From Paulinella micropora (Eukaryota > Cercozoa > Imbricatea > Euglyphida > Paulinellidae): a stretch of 64,000 bases of DNA. The first letter of the stretch is position 1, and the number at the start of each line of letters is the position of its first letter. This document shows, piece after piece, positions 45,514 to 54,609 of the stretch. The notes below the pieces were generated by a model. The model searched no databases and was not told the origin of the DNA. It worked only from the letters and a program-made list of their open reading frames with translations. The stretch covers positions 30,001-94,000 of the forward strand of contig WBZZ01005995.1 of NCBI GenBank assembly GCA_019918135.1, in the 5' to 3' direction. Position numbers and translations under genes: made by a program.

Positions 45514-46083
45514 ATTTAAAGGTGGGAGGGGTTGGCATCGACGAAAAGGCCAGCAGCTTGGTCGCCCTTTCCTCTGACCATGACGCTGAGGACGCTAACC
45601 GTGTCTTTCGTCGCACGGCTAGCGTTGTTCGCGTCCTGGCCTGGTAGCGCCACCCACGCCACCGGGGGGTTGGTCAGAGAAGGTCGTAGGCGGGGTAGCT
45701 GGTCGGCTACCCGGTGGACCCAGTTGTCAATTATCGACACTGCTGGCCCCTAGTTCCTCGGCTCCAAGGCCGTTTAGGTTGATATATTGATATGAATTTG
45801 GACCTGGTTTAAAGTCCGGTTTAAGGCTTGTGGTAACATTGATTCTCGCTTTGGCACTCTGTTTTCTCTTGGAGATGGCCCCGGCTGGCCTGTCCCGAGG
45901 AGGCGGGGGAGGCGCCTGTTATCAGGTAAAAGATTATTCAATTTTGGTTCTTTCTTTTTTTTCTTCTCATCCCCTGCGCAGCTATATGCTCCTGCCTCTG
46001 CCGTTTTAGCCCGCAACGACACAAGCAGAAACCTGACTACCAACACGAGCAGATCGGGGCAGCTCTCAAAATCTTGGGGCTAA
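45514..46083 (+). CDS. three-exon single-span membrane protein, 5' end missing
   Basis: Exons 45514-45643, 45826-45925 and 45982-46083 join in phase. Junctions are TG|GTAGCG ... TTTAAG|G and ATCAG|GTAAAA ... TGCGCAG|C. The product has an acidic N-terminal part (KASSLVALSSDHDAEDANRV), one strong membrane span (LVVTLILALALCFLL, which forms only when the first intron is removed), a Gly run, and a tail with N-glycosylation sequons (NDTS, NLT, NTS) before TAA at 46081. The order suggests a type II protein with the tail outside or luminal. A CTGCAG acceptor precedes 45514, so upstream exons existed; repeats now occupy that position. Confidence 0.55.
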
Positions 46084-46378
46084 AAAAGGCACTAAAAAAA
46101 TGTAGACGTGGGGTGGGGGGGGGCGCCCCCCCTCTACCTTTGTCCCTAGTTTTATTGTTTGGCTGAGATGGTTGGGGGAAGGGAGAGTGGGAAAAGGAGG
46201 GGAGTGGGAAAGGGAGGGGGGATGAGAAAGCAGAGAAAGGGGGGAGAAAAGGGGAGGGAGCACCCCGCTCCCCCCCCTCTTCGCACCCTTTACTTTAAAA
46301 TCCATTTTGCTATTTTACTAGGTTTTTGTCGCACACTCCAGAACGGACAAGATTTCGAAAGGTGAAGTTATTACTCTA
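46084..46378. other. intergenic, 5' flank of D5-like gene 1
   Basis: G-rich and GA-rich tract to about 46270, then AT-rich sequence TTTTGCTATTTTACTAGGT, which could be promoter or a 3' splice site, before the ATG at 46379. Confidence 0.4.
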
Positions 46379-49243
46379 ATGTCTCACCAGAAAAGACGCA
46401 CAGAAAAGGATGGAGATTACGACGAGGAAAAGCCGCTCTTTACCTTGGGCCAGCGCATAGACAAGGAAACACTGAAGAAGATCTCTATGCTAGAAGACGT
46501 GAATGAGTGGGAGCTGCCTGTGAACGCCCTGCTGCAGTCATGCTCACTCAATCGAAGCCCTGTCGAGTACATGCCCGGCAAACCGGACAAGAAAGGGAGG
46601 CCATATGGAAATGGCGCCGTTTGTAACCTGCCCCCCTGGATCATGCGTCTTGTCTCTGGCTCGTTTTACGAATTCATCGGCATGAGCACTGAGGCAGCGA
46701 CTATTTTGGCGCAGCTTACAGACAGGGAACAGGCGTCCGTTCCGGCGCTGTTTCGCAGGTTTGCCAACGGTGGACAGGAAGCTGTGCAAAAGCTGTTGTT
46801 GGAGCAGGTCGGAAAGGAAGATACGCCGAGCAACAGAACGTGGGCCAAGAAGCAGTTGGACTCGGTGATCAAGCAAGAGCCCGTGCTGCGCAACTATGCA
46901 ATCGATTGCCCGCTTATGCGCGACTATTCACAAGCGTGCAAGAGCGTGGGCAGGGAGCTAAAGCGCGCGGGCGCCTTTGCAGAAGTGTGGGATTTGGTGA
47001 AGTCGCTAAGCGACAAACCCAACAAGCTTACTACCTTTGTCTCGTACATTTACCAGCGAGAGGAACTGAAAATCATGATGGAAGTGATGAGCTTTTTGCA
47101 GTCTCAGGGGCTTTACACCGGGGTTTTTTTTAATGATCAACTTCTGGTTGAGAGCAAGCTTCCCCGAGGCGGAGAGAAAGTCTTTACAGACGCGAGGTTG
47201 GCGAGTGTTCGGGCTCACGTAAGAGAGGTGTTGGGGCTCGACGTCGAGTTTCACGGCGGTAGCTACTTGCCCACGGTGGAGGACAAAAAGAGGCTTTATG
47301 GCTCTGTCAGTCTGAGCAAGCTGCCCAATGATACAGAGCGCTGTTTTGAACTGCTGGTGCGTCATGGGTCCGCCAATAAGCTACTGAGGTATGAGGGCTA
47401 TGTGTTACGCCCTCATGCGTATATTCAAGGCGTGTATGAGTACTGGCAGGATTACTCAACCTACGCAGCAGAAGTGCTGGAGTTATCGGTTAACTATACT
47501 GGCAACGCCGTGTCGAGCAATAACACGTTGGAACGCTACCTGGAGCGCGTAGGGCACCCGCTTTTCCCGCTTATGACCCCGTCGTCCATTCGTAGCGACT
47601 GGATCAGCTTTCGAAATTGCTCGTTCAACGTCAAGACCCTGGAGTATCGTAGCTGGGATAACTTCAAGGAAAGGAAAGAGGCGCCGCCGTTTACGGACCA
47701 TTGGCTTGACTTCGAAATAGATTTAACAAAATTAGCAGAAGCTGCAAACCATGGCGACGAGTGGCTTACGCCGCTCTGGTCCCAAATGCTGAAGCTGCAA
47801 CTCAGCGAAGAAATGTGCTACGTGTTCGAACTGCTTGTCGGAAGGCTGCTGTACAGGCTGGGAGAGTACGACAACTGGCAGGTGATGCCGTTTATTGTGG
47901 GAGACGCTGGAACAAGCAAGGGAACAGTGTTAGAGATAATAAGCCTGTTCAAACCACAAGGTAAAGTGGGGTTCATGAGTAAGAACATGGAGGACAAATT
48001 TGGCCTGCAAGGTTTATACCAGAAAGAGTTGGTTATGTGTATGGACTTGCCCCAGAATTTTGCGAGTGTATTAGATCAATCGATTATGCAGAGCTGCATC
48101 TCTGGCGAAGGCGTGGCTGTCCCTATCAAATACAAGACGCCTGTGACAGACCGTCGATGGTCGACACCTTGCATTATGGCGGGAAGTCGTGCTTTAAATT
48201 ACAACGACGAGCAAGGACTGTGGAAACGACGACTTGCGCTGTTCCTTTGGCTTCAGACTCCTGACCACGTACGATCCGACCTGAAGAGGCTCATCGCCCA
48301 GAACGAACTTCCTTACATTCTGCTGCGCGGCATCGCGCGCTACCGCAAGACTGCACAGGAGAAACCGGGTGCTGACTTTTGGCGGGATATAGCACCTGCA
48401 GAGCTTCAACAAAACCAGAGATATACCGAGAGCCGCATGAACGTGCTGGCGCGCTTCCTGCACGAGGGGTCCCGAGAACACGGGGTGATCCCAGACAAAG
48501 GACGCCTGACAGAATGGTCAACATTTGTTTCGGTGTATGAGAATTACTTGAAAGAGCTGAAACAGTCCTATAACAAGGCCGCGAGGGATATCCCCCTCGC
48601 GGCCTTGCACGGTAATGGCTATAAGGTGTTTCCTCCGCGCAGGAGTTCAGGCGCAGGCAGTGGCTCTAACAAGAAAGACCAGCGCGTCAATTTCTGCGCC
48701 TACTGTCCGCGCAGCCAAGGCGAGCTAGGGCACCAGTGCAACCCCGCGGGGATCTGCAGAGAAGGGTTGCGTGGGTACGTGAATTGCAAGGACGAGCAAC
48801 ACAAGGGCGCGGGCCGGCTCAAGGCTTACGGGATCGTGAACATGCGAATCGTGCCCCGCGCGGAATTCGACCGGTGGCTTAACAGTACAGAAGAAGCCAG
48901 CTCGGAATCGAAGCTTGGCGAGAGCTCCAGCGAGAGCCCGCGCGAGGACCTCAGCGTCGGGGAGTGGCAAGAAAGGCTAGTGGCCTTGGCAGAGGAGCGA
49001 GCAGACAGCGAAAAGATCAGGCACGCGACCGAGGAGATGTTGAGGGCGGAGCGCCGGGCGGAGCGCAGGCGCGTGTGCGAGATCGCCGGCATCAAGAACT
49101 GGAATGCCTTGAAAAAAAAGTACAAGAAAGCACAAAAGAGAAAGGGCCAAGACCAGCAAGCGCAGGAGTCGTCTTCCAAGAAACCCCGGGCGTTGGCTGA
49201 AGAGGAAGCTGCGGAAAAGTACCCTTTGGTTACAAATGAATAA
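46379..49243 (+). CDS. D5-like SF3 helicase (primase-helicase family), copy 1, 954 aa
   Basis: Single exon from ATG 46379. Residues 1-450 form an N-terminal region with no recognisable primase motif. The SF3 ATPase follows: Walker A region VGDAGTSKGT (about 508-516), Walker B region ELVMCMDLP (550-558) and motif C region IMAGSRALNYND (599-610). A Cys/His cluster at 773-808 (CAYC, HQC, C, C, H) may bind zinc. The C-terminus is acidic, then basic (RAERRAERRRVCEIAGIKNW). D5-type helicases unwind DNA at replication forks of large DNA viruses. Compared with copy 2, this copy has TSK where copy 2 has AGK, and Ser where copy 2 has Asn in motif C, so ATPase activity is doubtful. A GTAAGC donor-like site lies 29 nt after the stop. 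Confidence 0.8.
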   Translation: MSHQKRRTEKDGDYDEEKPLFTLGQRIDKETLKKISMLEDVNEWELPVNALLQSCSLNRSPVEYMPGKPDKKGRPYGNGAVCNLPPWIMRLVSGSFYEFIGMSTEAATILAQLTDREQASVPALFRRFANGGQEAVQKLLLEQVGKEDTPSNRTWAKKQLDSVIKQEPVLRNYAIDCPLMRDYSQACKSVGRELKRAGAFAEVWDLVKSLSDKPNKLTTFVSYIYQREELKIMMEVMSFLQSQGLYTGVFFNDQLLVESKLPRGGEKVFTDARLASVRAHVREVLGLDVEFHGGSYLPTVEDKKRLYGSVSLSKLPNDTERCFELLVRHGSANKLLRYEGYVLRPHAYIQGVYEYWQDYSTYAAEVLELSVNYTGNAVSSNNTLERYLERVGHPLFPLMTPSSIRSDWISFRNCSFNVKTLEYRSWDNFKERKEAPPFTDHWLDFEIDLTKLAEAANHGDEWLTPLWSQMLKLQLSEEMCYVFELLVGRLLYRLGEYDNWQVMPFIVGDAGTSKGTVLEIISLFKPQGKVGFMSKNMEDKFGLQGLYQKELVMCMDLPQNFASVLDQSIMQSCISGEGVAVPIKYKTPVTDRRWSTPCIMAGSRALNYNDEQGLWKRRLALFLWLQTPDHVRSDLKRLIAQNELPYILLRGIARYRKTAQEKPGADFWRDIAPAELQQNQRYTESRMNVLARFLHEGSREHGVIPDKGRLTEWSTFVSVYENYLKELKQSYNKAARDIPLAALHGNGYKVFPPRRSSGAGSGSNKKDQRVNFCAYCPRSQGELGHQCNPAGICREGLRGYVNCKDEQHKGAGRLKAYGIVNMRIVPRAEFDRWLNSTEEASSESKLGESSSESPREDLSVGEWQERLVALAEERADSEKIRHATEEMLRAERRAERRRVCEIAGIKNWNALKKKYKKAQKRKGQDQQAQESSSKKPRALAEEEAAEKYPLVTNE

Positions 49244-49644
49244 GAACCAAAACAGCCCGGCCTTGCACAGAGGTAAGCCTGGCGTATTCATGCTCATCTG
49301 TAGCCAAAGGCTTGTTACTGCTTTTTTGGCCCCATTAGCCCTTTAGAAACCCAGCGTGTGTATGTGTGTGCGTGTGTGCCGGCGCGCGCGCCGGATCTCC
49401 GGGGAGGGGGGGCGCAAGAAAGCGGTTGCTAAGAAAGGAGTAGCACGCCAAGAACTTGTTTAGTTTCATTAAAACTGTCTTTTCTTTTGTGAAGAAATAC
49501 ATGTCAGTGCCGCTGGGAGCGCACGTTGGCAGTTGAATTGTTTTTTGGCTCATTTTTAAACACTCCTCAATGGCAAGGCCGGGGGCTTCGTCTGTGATGG
49601 CCACGCAACGATCGAGGTCCCTTGGGGGGGCCTTGCCTTTCTGT

Positions 49645-49716
49645 CTCGGCGAGTGCGCCGCCTCATTGGAGAAGTCACTCGTCGTATGACTTAGACGGAG
49701 TTTGTAGTCGAGACAG
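49645..49716 (-). pseudogene. relic of the Fanzor start region
   Basis: The plus-strand string GCCGCCTCATTGGAGAAGTC and following bases match 36562-36620, covering the Fanzor ATG (ATGAGGCGGCGCAC) and its 5' flank. Confidence 0.7.
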
Positions 49717-50083
49717 AGCACCGAGGAGGGAGGGCCCCCCCCCCCTTTTCTTTCTTCTTCCCTCCCCTTGAGCCCCTGGGACGCGGAAGTGCAGCGTGCG
49801 GGTCAGCCCTGGGCTCGGCGGCGTGGACCGACGCAGCCGTCGGCGCGCCGGAGCTGGGCTTGCGATTGCTGGATGAACAGACCTTTTGGGTGTGGAGCTT
49901 TCGTCTACAGAAAAAGCCCGGGGCTGAGAAACGCTAGCTTTTTTTTGCAGGCGCTGGCCGGGCTTATACTTGTGTGCCTTTAAACAAAGAAATTTTTTTA
50001 TGCTTAATAAATTTTTTTACATTTGGAGGGAAGGCGCAGGGGAGGGGGGAAGCACGATCTATCTTTGTCCCCCCCGGACTCAG

Positions 50084-50170
50084 TCCAGAGCAGCACATAA
50101 GCTAAGACTGGCTCTGGAGGAGGCTGGGCGGGTTTCAACTTCTTCTCTCTTGTTTTCTCCTTTCAGGGCC
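50084..50170 (-). pseudogene. relic of Fanzor N-terminal coding region
   Basis: CACATAAGCTAAGACTGG and CTCTGGAGGAGGCTGGGCGG match 36423-36462. The order relative to the start-region relic at 49645 is reversed, so this is a rearranged or separate copy. Confidence 0.6.
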
Positions 50171-51233
50171 CGCCCGCTGTCGCAGCATGAAGGGGGGGCG
50201 CCCCCCCCCCTCCCTTTTTTTGCGCTCTTCCCTCCCCTGAGCCCCCTGAGCCCGGGGGGCTCAAAGAACAAGGGAAGGGAAAGGGGGGAGGGGAAGAGCG
50301 CAGAAGCTACCAAAAAATGCTTGAAACGCCTCAACTAAGCCCTCCAATGCCGGGCGCCCCCCCCCTGCAGCCAAAGATTCTTTCTGCCACTCTCCCCTCC
50401 TCATTTCCCCCCTGAGCTTAGGGGGGCTCAATGAGCCGGGGAGGGGAAGGGGGAGGGTGAATGGCGCAGAGGCTACAAACAGAATAAATACATACAACGC
50501 CTCCACTAAGCCACCCCGACCCTTCCAGGCCCCTTCCCTCTCCCTCTCTCAGTTCTTAGTAACAAGTGTACGACTTTGTAGAGCTTTCATTCAGCGTATT
50601 TTGCACATTCTTGGCGCCCTCTGCCCCTTCCCGCGTTCTAATATGGGAAGCAAGGCGGATCGTGTTTTGCCCACCCCTTCCCTTTCGTTCCCTTAGTTTT
50701 CAGTGTCAAGTGTAAGACCGTCAACTTTTTCATACTTTCTTGGCGCCTCCCTCTCCCCCCCCCCCCCCTTTCCTCTCCCACTCCCTGTCTTCTGACTAGC
50801 GAGGGATAAAGGAAGGCTCGGGGGGGAGCGCCAAGAAAGTACAAGAAAGAATGTAATGAAAAAAAGTTTTGACAGGGAGAAGGGAAGAGAGGGGGGGGGG
50901 CTTAGTGGAGGCGTTTCATGTAGCACAAGACAAATTTAAGGGAGATAGGAAGGGGGCGCGCCAAGAAAGCACAAAAAAAATGTAACAAAAAAAAGTCTCA
51001 ACAAGAGAGAAGGGATGCGAGGGGGGGGGGGGGGCTAAGACAATGCGTGCTCTCCCCTAGTTCTCAGTGCCAAGATTAAAACTTTATCAAGGATTTTTTG
51101 TATTAGTTGTTTTCTTTTAGACGATCCGTGCCCTCTCTTCCCTCTTAGTTCTCAGTGTCAAGTCTAAGACTTTGTCAAGCTTTTCAATTAAAAAAATTCT
51201 TTTTTTTAGTACTCTTTCTCCTCGCTAACCTTT

Positions 51234-51253
51234 CAGCCCGCGGCAGCGGGCTG
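51234..51253. terminator. third CAGCCCGC hairpin, at the end of the 704-aa gene
   Basis: Stem CAGCCCGC / GCGGGCTG, loop GGCA, three bases beyond the stop of the minus-strand gene 51257-53371. A decayed relative (CAGTCCGC...GCGGGG) is at about 55991. Confidence 0.5.
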
Positions 51254-51256
51254 GAC

Positions 51257-53371
51257 TCACAACCCAGGGTCACCGTTGCCTGCGTGGTCGAGAGAAATAA
51301 ACCAACCAAAGACCATAAAAAATGGCCAAATAAGTAGCACCACCAAAGCCAGCTTTGTCAACGTTATTAACTTCCGTAGGTTTTTAGTTTTGCGATGCCG
51401 CAGACAGCTGCGAACGCATTCGCGATTTTTCTTACAACACAGACAACAGGCGCGCCGGCGTTTATTGTGCTGGTTGTAGGACACACAACAGGCGCGCCGG
51501 CGGTGACCGTTGCTTAGCGAGCGGTACCCCCAGCCACTGTCACACGGAGCGCAGAATTCGGACGGCCGAACCTCCCACATAACGCAGCAGCACCAGCATA
51601 GTAACCCCAAGAGCACTGGAAATACGACCAGATAGACGCTAAGGCCAATGGTTGTTTGAAGAATCGGACCATCATGGGCCTGCCAGCGCAGTTCTAGCGA
51701 CTGTCCGGACACCTGGGCATTAGCTAACAAGGTCCGTCCGCGCCATTTCCAACTTACGTTGCTGCTGGCTATGTTCTGGGAAAAATTGCTAAAGTCGCCG
51801 TGCAGGTCGGGGTGTCCGACAACCAGCGCCCAGACTTGCGCGTGCCCGCGGCCCGAGCCGGCACAGATCTCCTTGCCGCATGGCGTAAGGACCGCGGCGT
51901 ACGCGGACGTCTTGGGCTCACGAAACAGAAACCAGCGGTGGCCCTTGGAGTCTTTCACGCAATATCGCTCTGGCTCCTCGTGCCCCCGAGCTGTAGCAAC
52001 TACAAGCTGCACTCCGCTGTGTTGTAGGTGCTCGGTCAGAGCCACATCGACGCTGCGCCTGAAGGCCACCAGTGCCACGTGCTGGCTCTGGTTAACAAAC
52101 GGCAGGTTGTTGGAGCCGGACCCGTGGCGCGTCACCAGCCGCCCACCCCTCGCGAGCTTGCCGCTCGCGAGCCAGAGCTCAGTGTGCCCCAGCCCCGCCG
52201 ACAGCGGCCGCTGCTGCCAGCCGCGGAACCCTGGGTGGTAGCGCTGGAACGAACCTAGCGACGAGTTGCCGTACCGCCAAAGCCGGCAGATGGCGTGCAA
52301 CAGCGAAGACCCCGTCACTTCCCGCAGCAACCAGCCCGCATCATTGGTCACCAGGTGCGACGACCAATCCCGCCAAAACTTGGCCCAAACAAACTGGTGG
52401 TTGTCCCACAGCTGCCAGTGTTGCAGGAGCCGGAACGTGTGCTCGCTTGTTGTCGGGCCCACGTACGCGCCCATGCTCCAGCCCATCGCAGTCAGATCCC
52501 ACTCGTCCAGTGGCTTCTCCTCCAATCCGGTGGAGAAATTTTCCAACGCCCGTCTCTGCTCGTCCGCCGGCCTGCCAATGATAAACTGCTCGTCCAGCTG
52601 CAACAGGCAAGGCTCGCCCGCGACCCCCCCAAACAAATCTAGCTCCGTCAGCAAAAGCACAAAAGCCGTGCTTTGGTATAAACTGAAATTGCGCGCACTT
52701 CCGTCCCAGACGCCCGCAAAGTCACCGTAAAGGTCGCGCCGAGGCCCGCTGAGCAGGACCAGGTTCCAAGACAAGGCCTCGGGCGGGCCTTGGTAGCGCA
52801 TCTGGGGCACGGGCCACATGCCTACCTCGTTGCTATATTGCCTTAGCTGACGCACTAGCGCCTGCACACAACCGGCCGCGAGCGCCCTGATTTCTGTCTC
52901 GCGCTCGTCAGTCAGGTCGTACAGATTCACGAGCCCGAACAACGTCCAAGGCGAGTAAACACCGGAAGCAAATTCATAAAACCCGACCGCCTGCTTTTCG
53001 CGCAGGTAGGCCAAGGTACGTTTCTTCCAGCCCGCAGGACAGCGCGGGGGTGCCCAACCCAGCCTGCATAGCACCGGAGCCGCCGAACTCCAAAGCAGGA
53101 TATGATTTTCGCTGTGGAACACCGAGCGTGTGTCCCCGGCTGTAAACCATAAGCCCTGTAACGAAAACAACGCCTCTCCCAGCACGCTCTGGTTGAGCGC
53201 GGGCTGGCAGTGCAGGATACGCACAGCACTAGCCAGCATGAAATCTGCCTTGGGGCTTGTACGAACCTCCAGGGCTAGTGCCGCTAGCTGCGCGGGCGGT
53301 AGCGTCCGGTTGTGGCAGGACAAGCAGGTCCGCCCAGTACCTAGTGTCGTTCCGCCGCGTACCTTGGTCAT
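51257..53371 (-). CDS. membrane-anchored alpha/alpha-toroid-like protein (SENH signature), 704 aa
   Basis: ATG 53371. Residues 84-94 (VFHSENHILLW) and 121-140 (AYLREKQAVGFYEFASGVYS) resemble the SENH...GF.E..S..Y signature of a poorly characterised alpha/alpha-toroid group related to polysaccharide lyases. A large ectodomain with many NxS/T sequons follows. A membrane span is at about 574-599, then a Cys/Arg-rich loop (RRRACCVSY, RRRACCLCCKK) and a second span at about 669-692. Likely acts on or binds surface glycans; enzymatic activity is inferred. A second frame just upstream (53450-53340, MDLLREDSATGFQYRREVV) also looks coding, so the true N-terminus may be split by a frameshift. It is collinear with the gene at 53575. 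Confidence 0.6.
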   Translation of the reverse strand: MTKVRGGTTLGTGRTCLSCHNRTLPPAQLAALALEVRTSPKADFMLASAVRILHCQPALNQSVLGEALFSLQGLWFTAGDTRSVFHSENHILLWSSAAPVLCRLGWAPPRCPAGWKKRTLAYLREKQAVGFYEFASGVYSPWTLFGLVNLYDLTDERETEIRALAAGCVQALVRQLRQYSNEVGMWPVPQMRYQGPPEALSWNLVLLSGPRRDLYGDFAGVWDGSARNFSLYQSTAFVLLLTELDLFGGVAGEPCLLQLDEQFIIGRPADEQRRALENFSTGLEEKPLDEWDLTAMGWSMGAYVGPTTSEHTFRLLQHWQLWDNHQFVWAKFWRDWSSHLVTNDAGWLLREVTGSSLLHAICRLWRYGNSSLGSFQRYHPGFRGWQQRPLSAGLGHTELWLASGKLARGGRLVTRHGSGSNNLPFVNQSQHVALVAFRRSVDVALTEHLQHSGVQLVVATARGHEEPERYCVKDSKGHRWFLFREPKTSAYAAVLTPCGKEICAGSGRGHAQVWALVVGHPDLHGDFSNFSQNIASSNVSWKWRGRTLLANAQVSGQSLELRWQAHDGPILQTTIGLSVYLVVFPVLLGLLCWCCCVMWEVRPSEFCAPCDSGWGYRSLSNGHRRRACCVSYNQHNKRRRACCLCCKKNRECVRSCLRHRKTKNLRKLITLTKLALVVLLIWPFFMVFGWFISLDHAGNGDPGL

Positions 53372-53470
53372 AGTTAGCTAGCAAAAGCCTTGTGACCACC
53401 TCCCTCCGGTATTGGAACCCCGTGGCGGAATCTTCGCGCAACAGATCCATTTAAAGAGAAACAGCGAGCG

Positions 53471-53511
<41 letters not shown>

Positions 53512-53574
53512 TGAGAGCGGCGGGCGAGAGGGAGGGGAGAGAGGGGGGCTCAAAGAGCAGGGGGGCAGTAGTCT

Positions 53575-54345
53575 CTATATTATATAGCAATGAACTTGGG
53601 CCGAAAGTGCGAAAACGGTAGTGGGAATCGTGAGGACACACGTCACAGAAATTAGACAAGCAATAAGAACGCGGCGCCCGAGCCGCGAGCATTGCGCCGC
53701 TTGGCCAGCCTCGTCGCCGTTTGTTGTGACTGTGTAGGGAGAGCTTGTCTTTGCTCTAGAGTAATTCGGAGTGGTTTCCTCGTTGTCCGACTCCTCCTCC
53801 CTTTCTTCGTCCTCCTGTGTGCAACGGCCACAGCACATACAAATGAAAAAAAGCGAGACCCACCCAAGAATGGTGGCCAATCTCAACGCCATGAAGCTCT
53901 TGGGAAGGCCCGAGGGTTTACCAAGGAACCCATACTCAAGCTCGCAAGGGTTTGTGCCCTTGCATTCAGCCAAGAATTCAAAGGTCATGGCACAGGGTTT
54001 GCCTTGGGAGGTTAACTCAAACAACTTTGGTTGATTTCTAGTGACAGGCTCCATGTCCCATTGAGCCTCTCTTTCTATTAGGTACCTATTTCTTATTTTG
54101 GTACAACGGCCTTGGCATTGCAAAGATACGTTGCTGTCTGCCGAAGTAAGAGTGGCTACAATAATTGCTTCTAGGTCCATTCTAGATTGGGTGGTAATAC
54201 TGCCAAGCGCGACTTTCGCTCCGGGCTCGAATTTCTTTTTGTTAAACTCAGAGTAACAACCAGAATAGCCGGGAAGTAGATCTGCTCTCGACGATTGGGC
54301 TTCGAACAACTGCGGCAGTGCCAACAAAAAAAAACTCCAAGACAT
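53575..54345 (-). CDS. membrane glycoprotein, 256 aa, function unknown
   Basis: ATG 54345, signal-peptide-like start (MSWSFFLLALPQLFEAQ), Cys-containing ectodomain (CYSEFNK, CQGRCTK, CAMTFEFLAEC), first span at about 150-175 (MALRLATILGWVSLFFICM), an acidic loop (EDEEREEESDNEE) and a second span near the C-terminus (VLIACLISVTCVLTI). The two-span, acidic-loop plan parallels the C-terminal half of the 704-aa neighbour downstream. No family recognised. Confidence 0.6.
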   Translation of the reverse strand: MSWSFFLLALPQLFEAQSSRADLLPGYSGCYSEFNKKKFEPGAKVALGSITTQSRMDLEAIIVATLTSADSNVSLQCQGRCTKIRNRYLIEREAQWDMEPVTRNQPKLFELTSQGKPCAMTFEFLAECKGTNPCELEYGFLGKPSGLPKSFMALRLATILGWVSLFFICMCCGRCTQEDEEREEESDNEETTPNYSRAKTSSPYTVTTNGDEAGQAAQCSRLGRRVLIACLISVTCVLTIPTTVFALSAQVHCYII

Positions 54346-54609
54346 GTTTCGTTTTCTTTTTTGTCTTAGCGAGAGCAGGCGGGCGGAGGGATCCGAGAAG
54401 GAGGCGCGCTCACAACCCGCGTCGAACGTCCAACTAAGAGAGGGGAAGGGAGAGAGAAGGGAAGGGGGAGGGGGGAAAACGGGGGGGGGGGGGGGGGAAC
54501 GGAGTTAGCACAAAAGCCAAGGGGGGGGGCTTTCAATCCCTTTCCTGCCATAATCAAAGTACAACCCCTTTCCTGCAGCGCTGTGCCCGACGGGGTAGTT
54601 TTCCAAAGA

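Larger units (their letters stand above)
49244..51230. other. intergenic with relics and repeats
   Basis: A GT-repeat and CGCGCG stretch (49358-49395), Fanzor 5' relics (49645, 50084), RH hairpins, RB units (50590, 50720, 51160) and G-runs. No intact gene is seen. Confidence 0.5.

Noticed and set aside
46379-47730. Primase domain at the N-terminus of the D5-like proteins
   Set aside because: I could not find archaeo-eukaryotic primase motifs by eye; only the helicase part is supported, so I do not claim primase activity.
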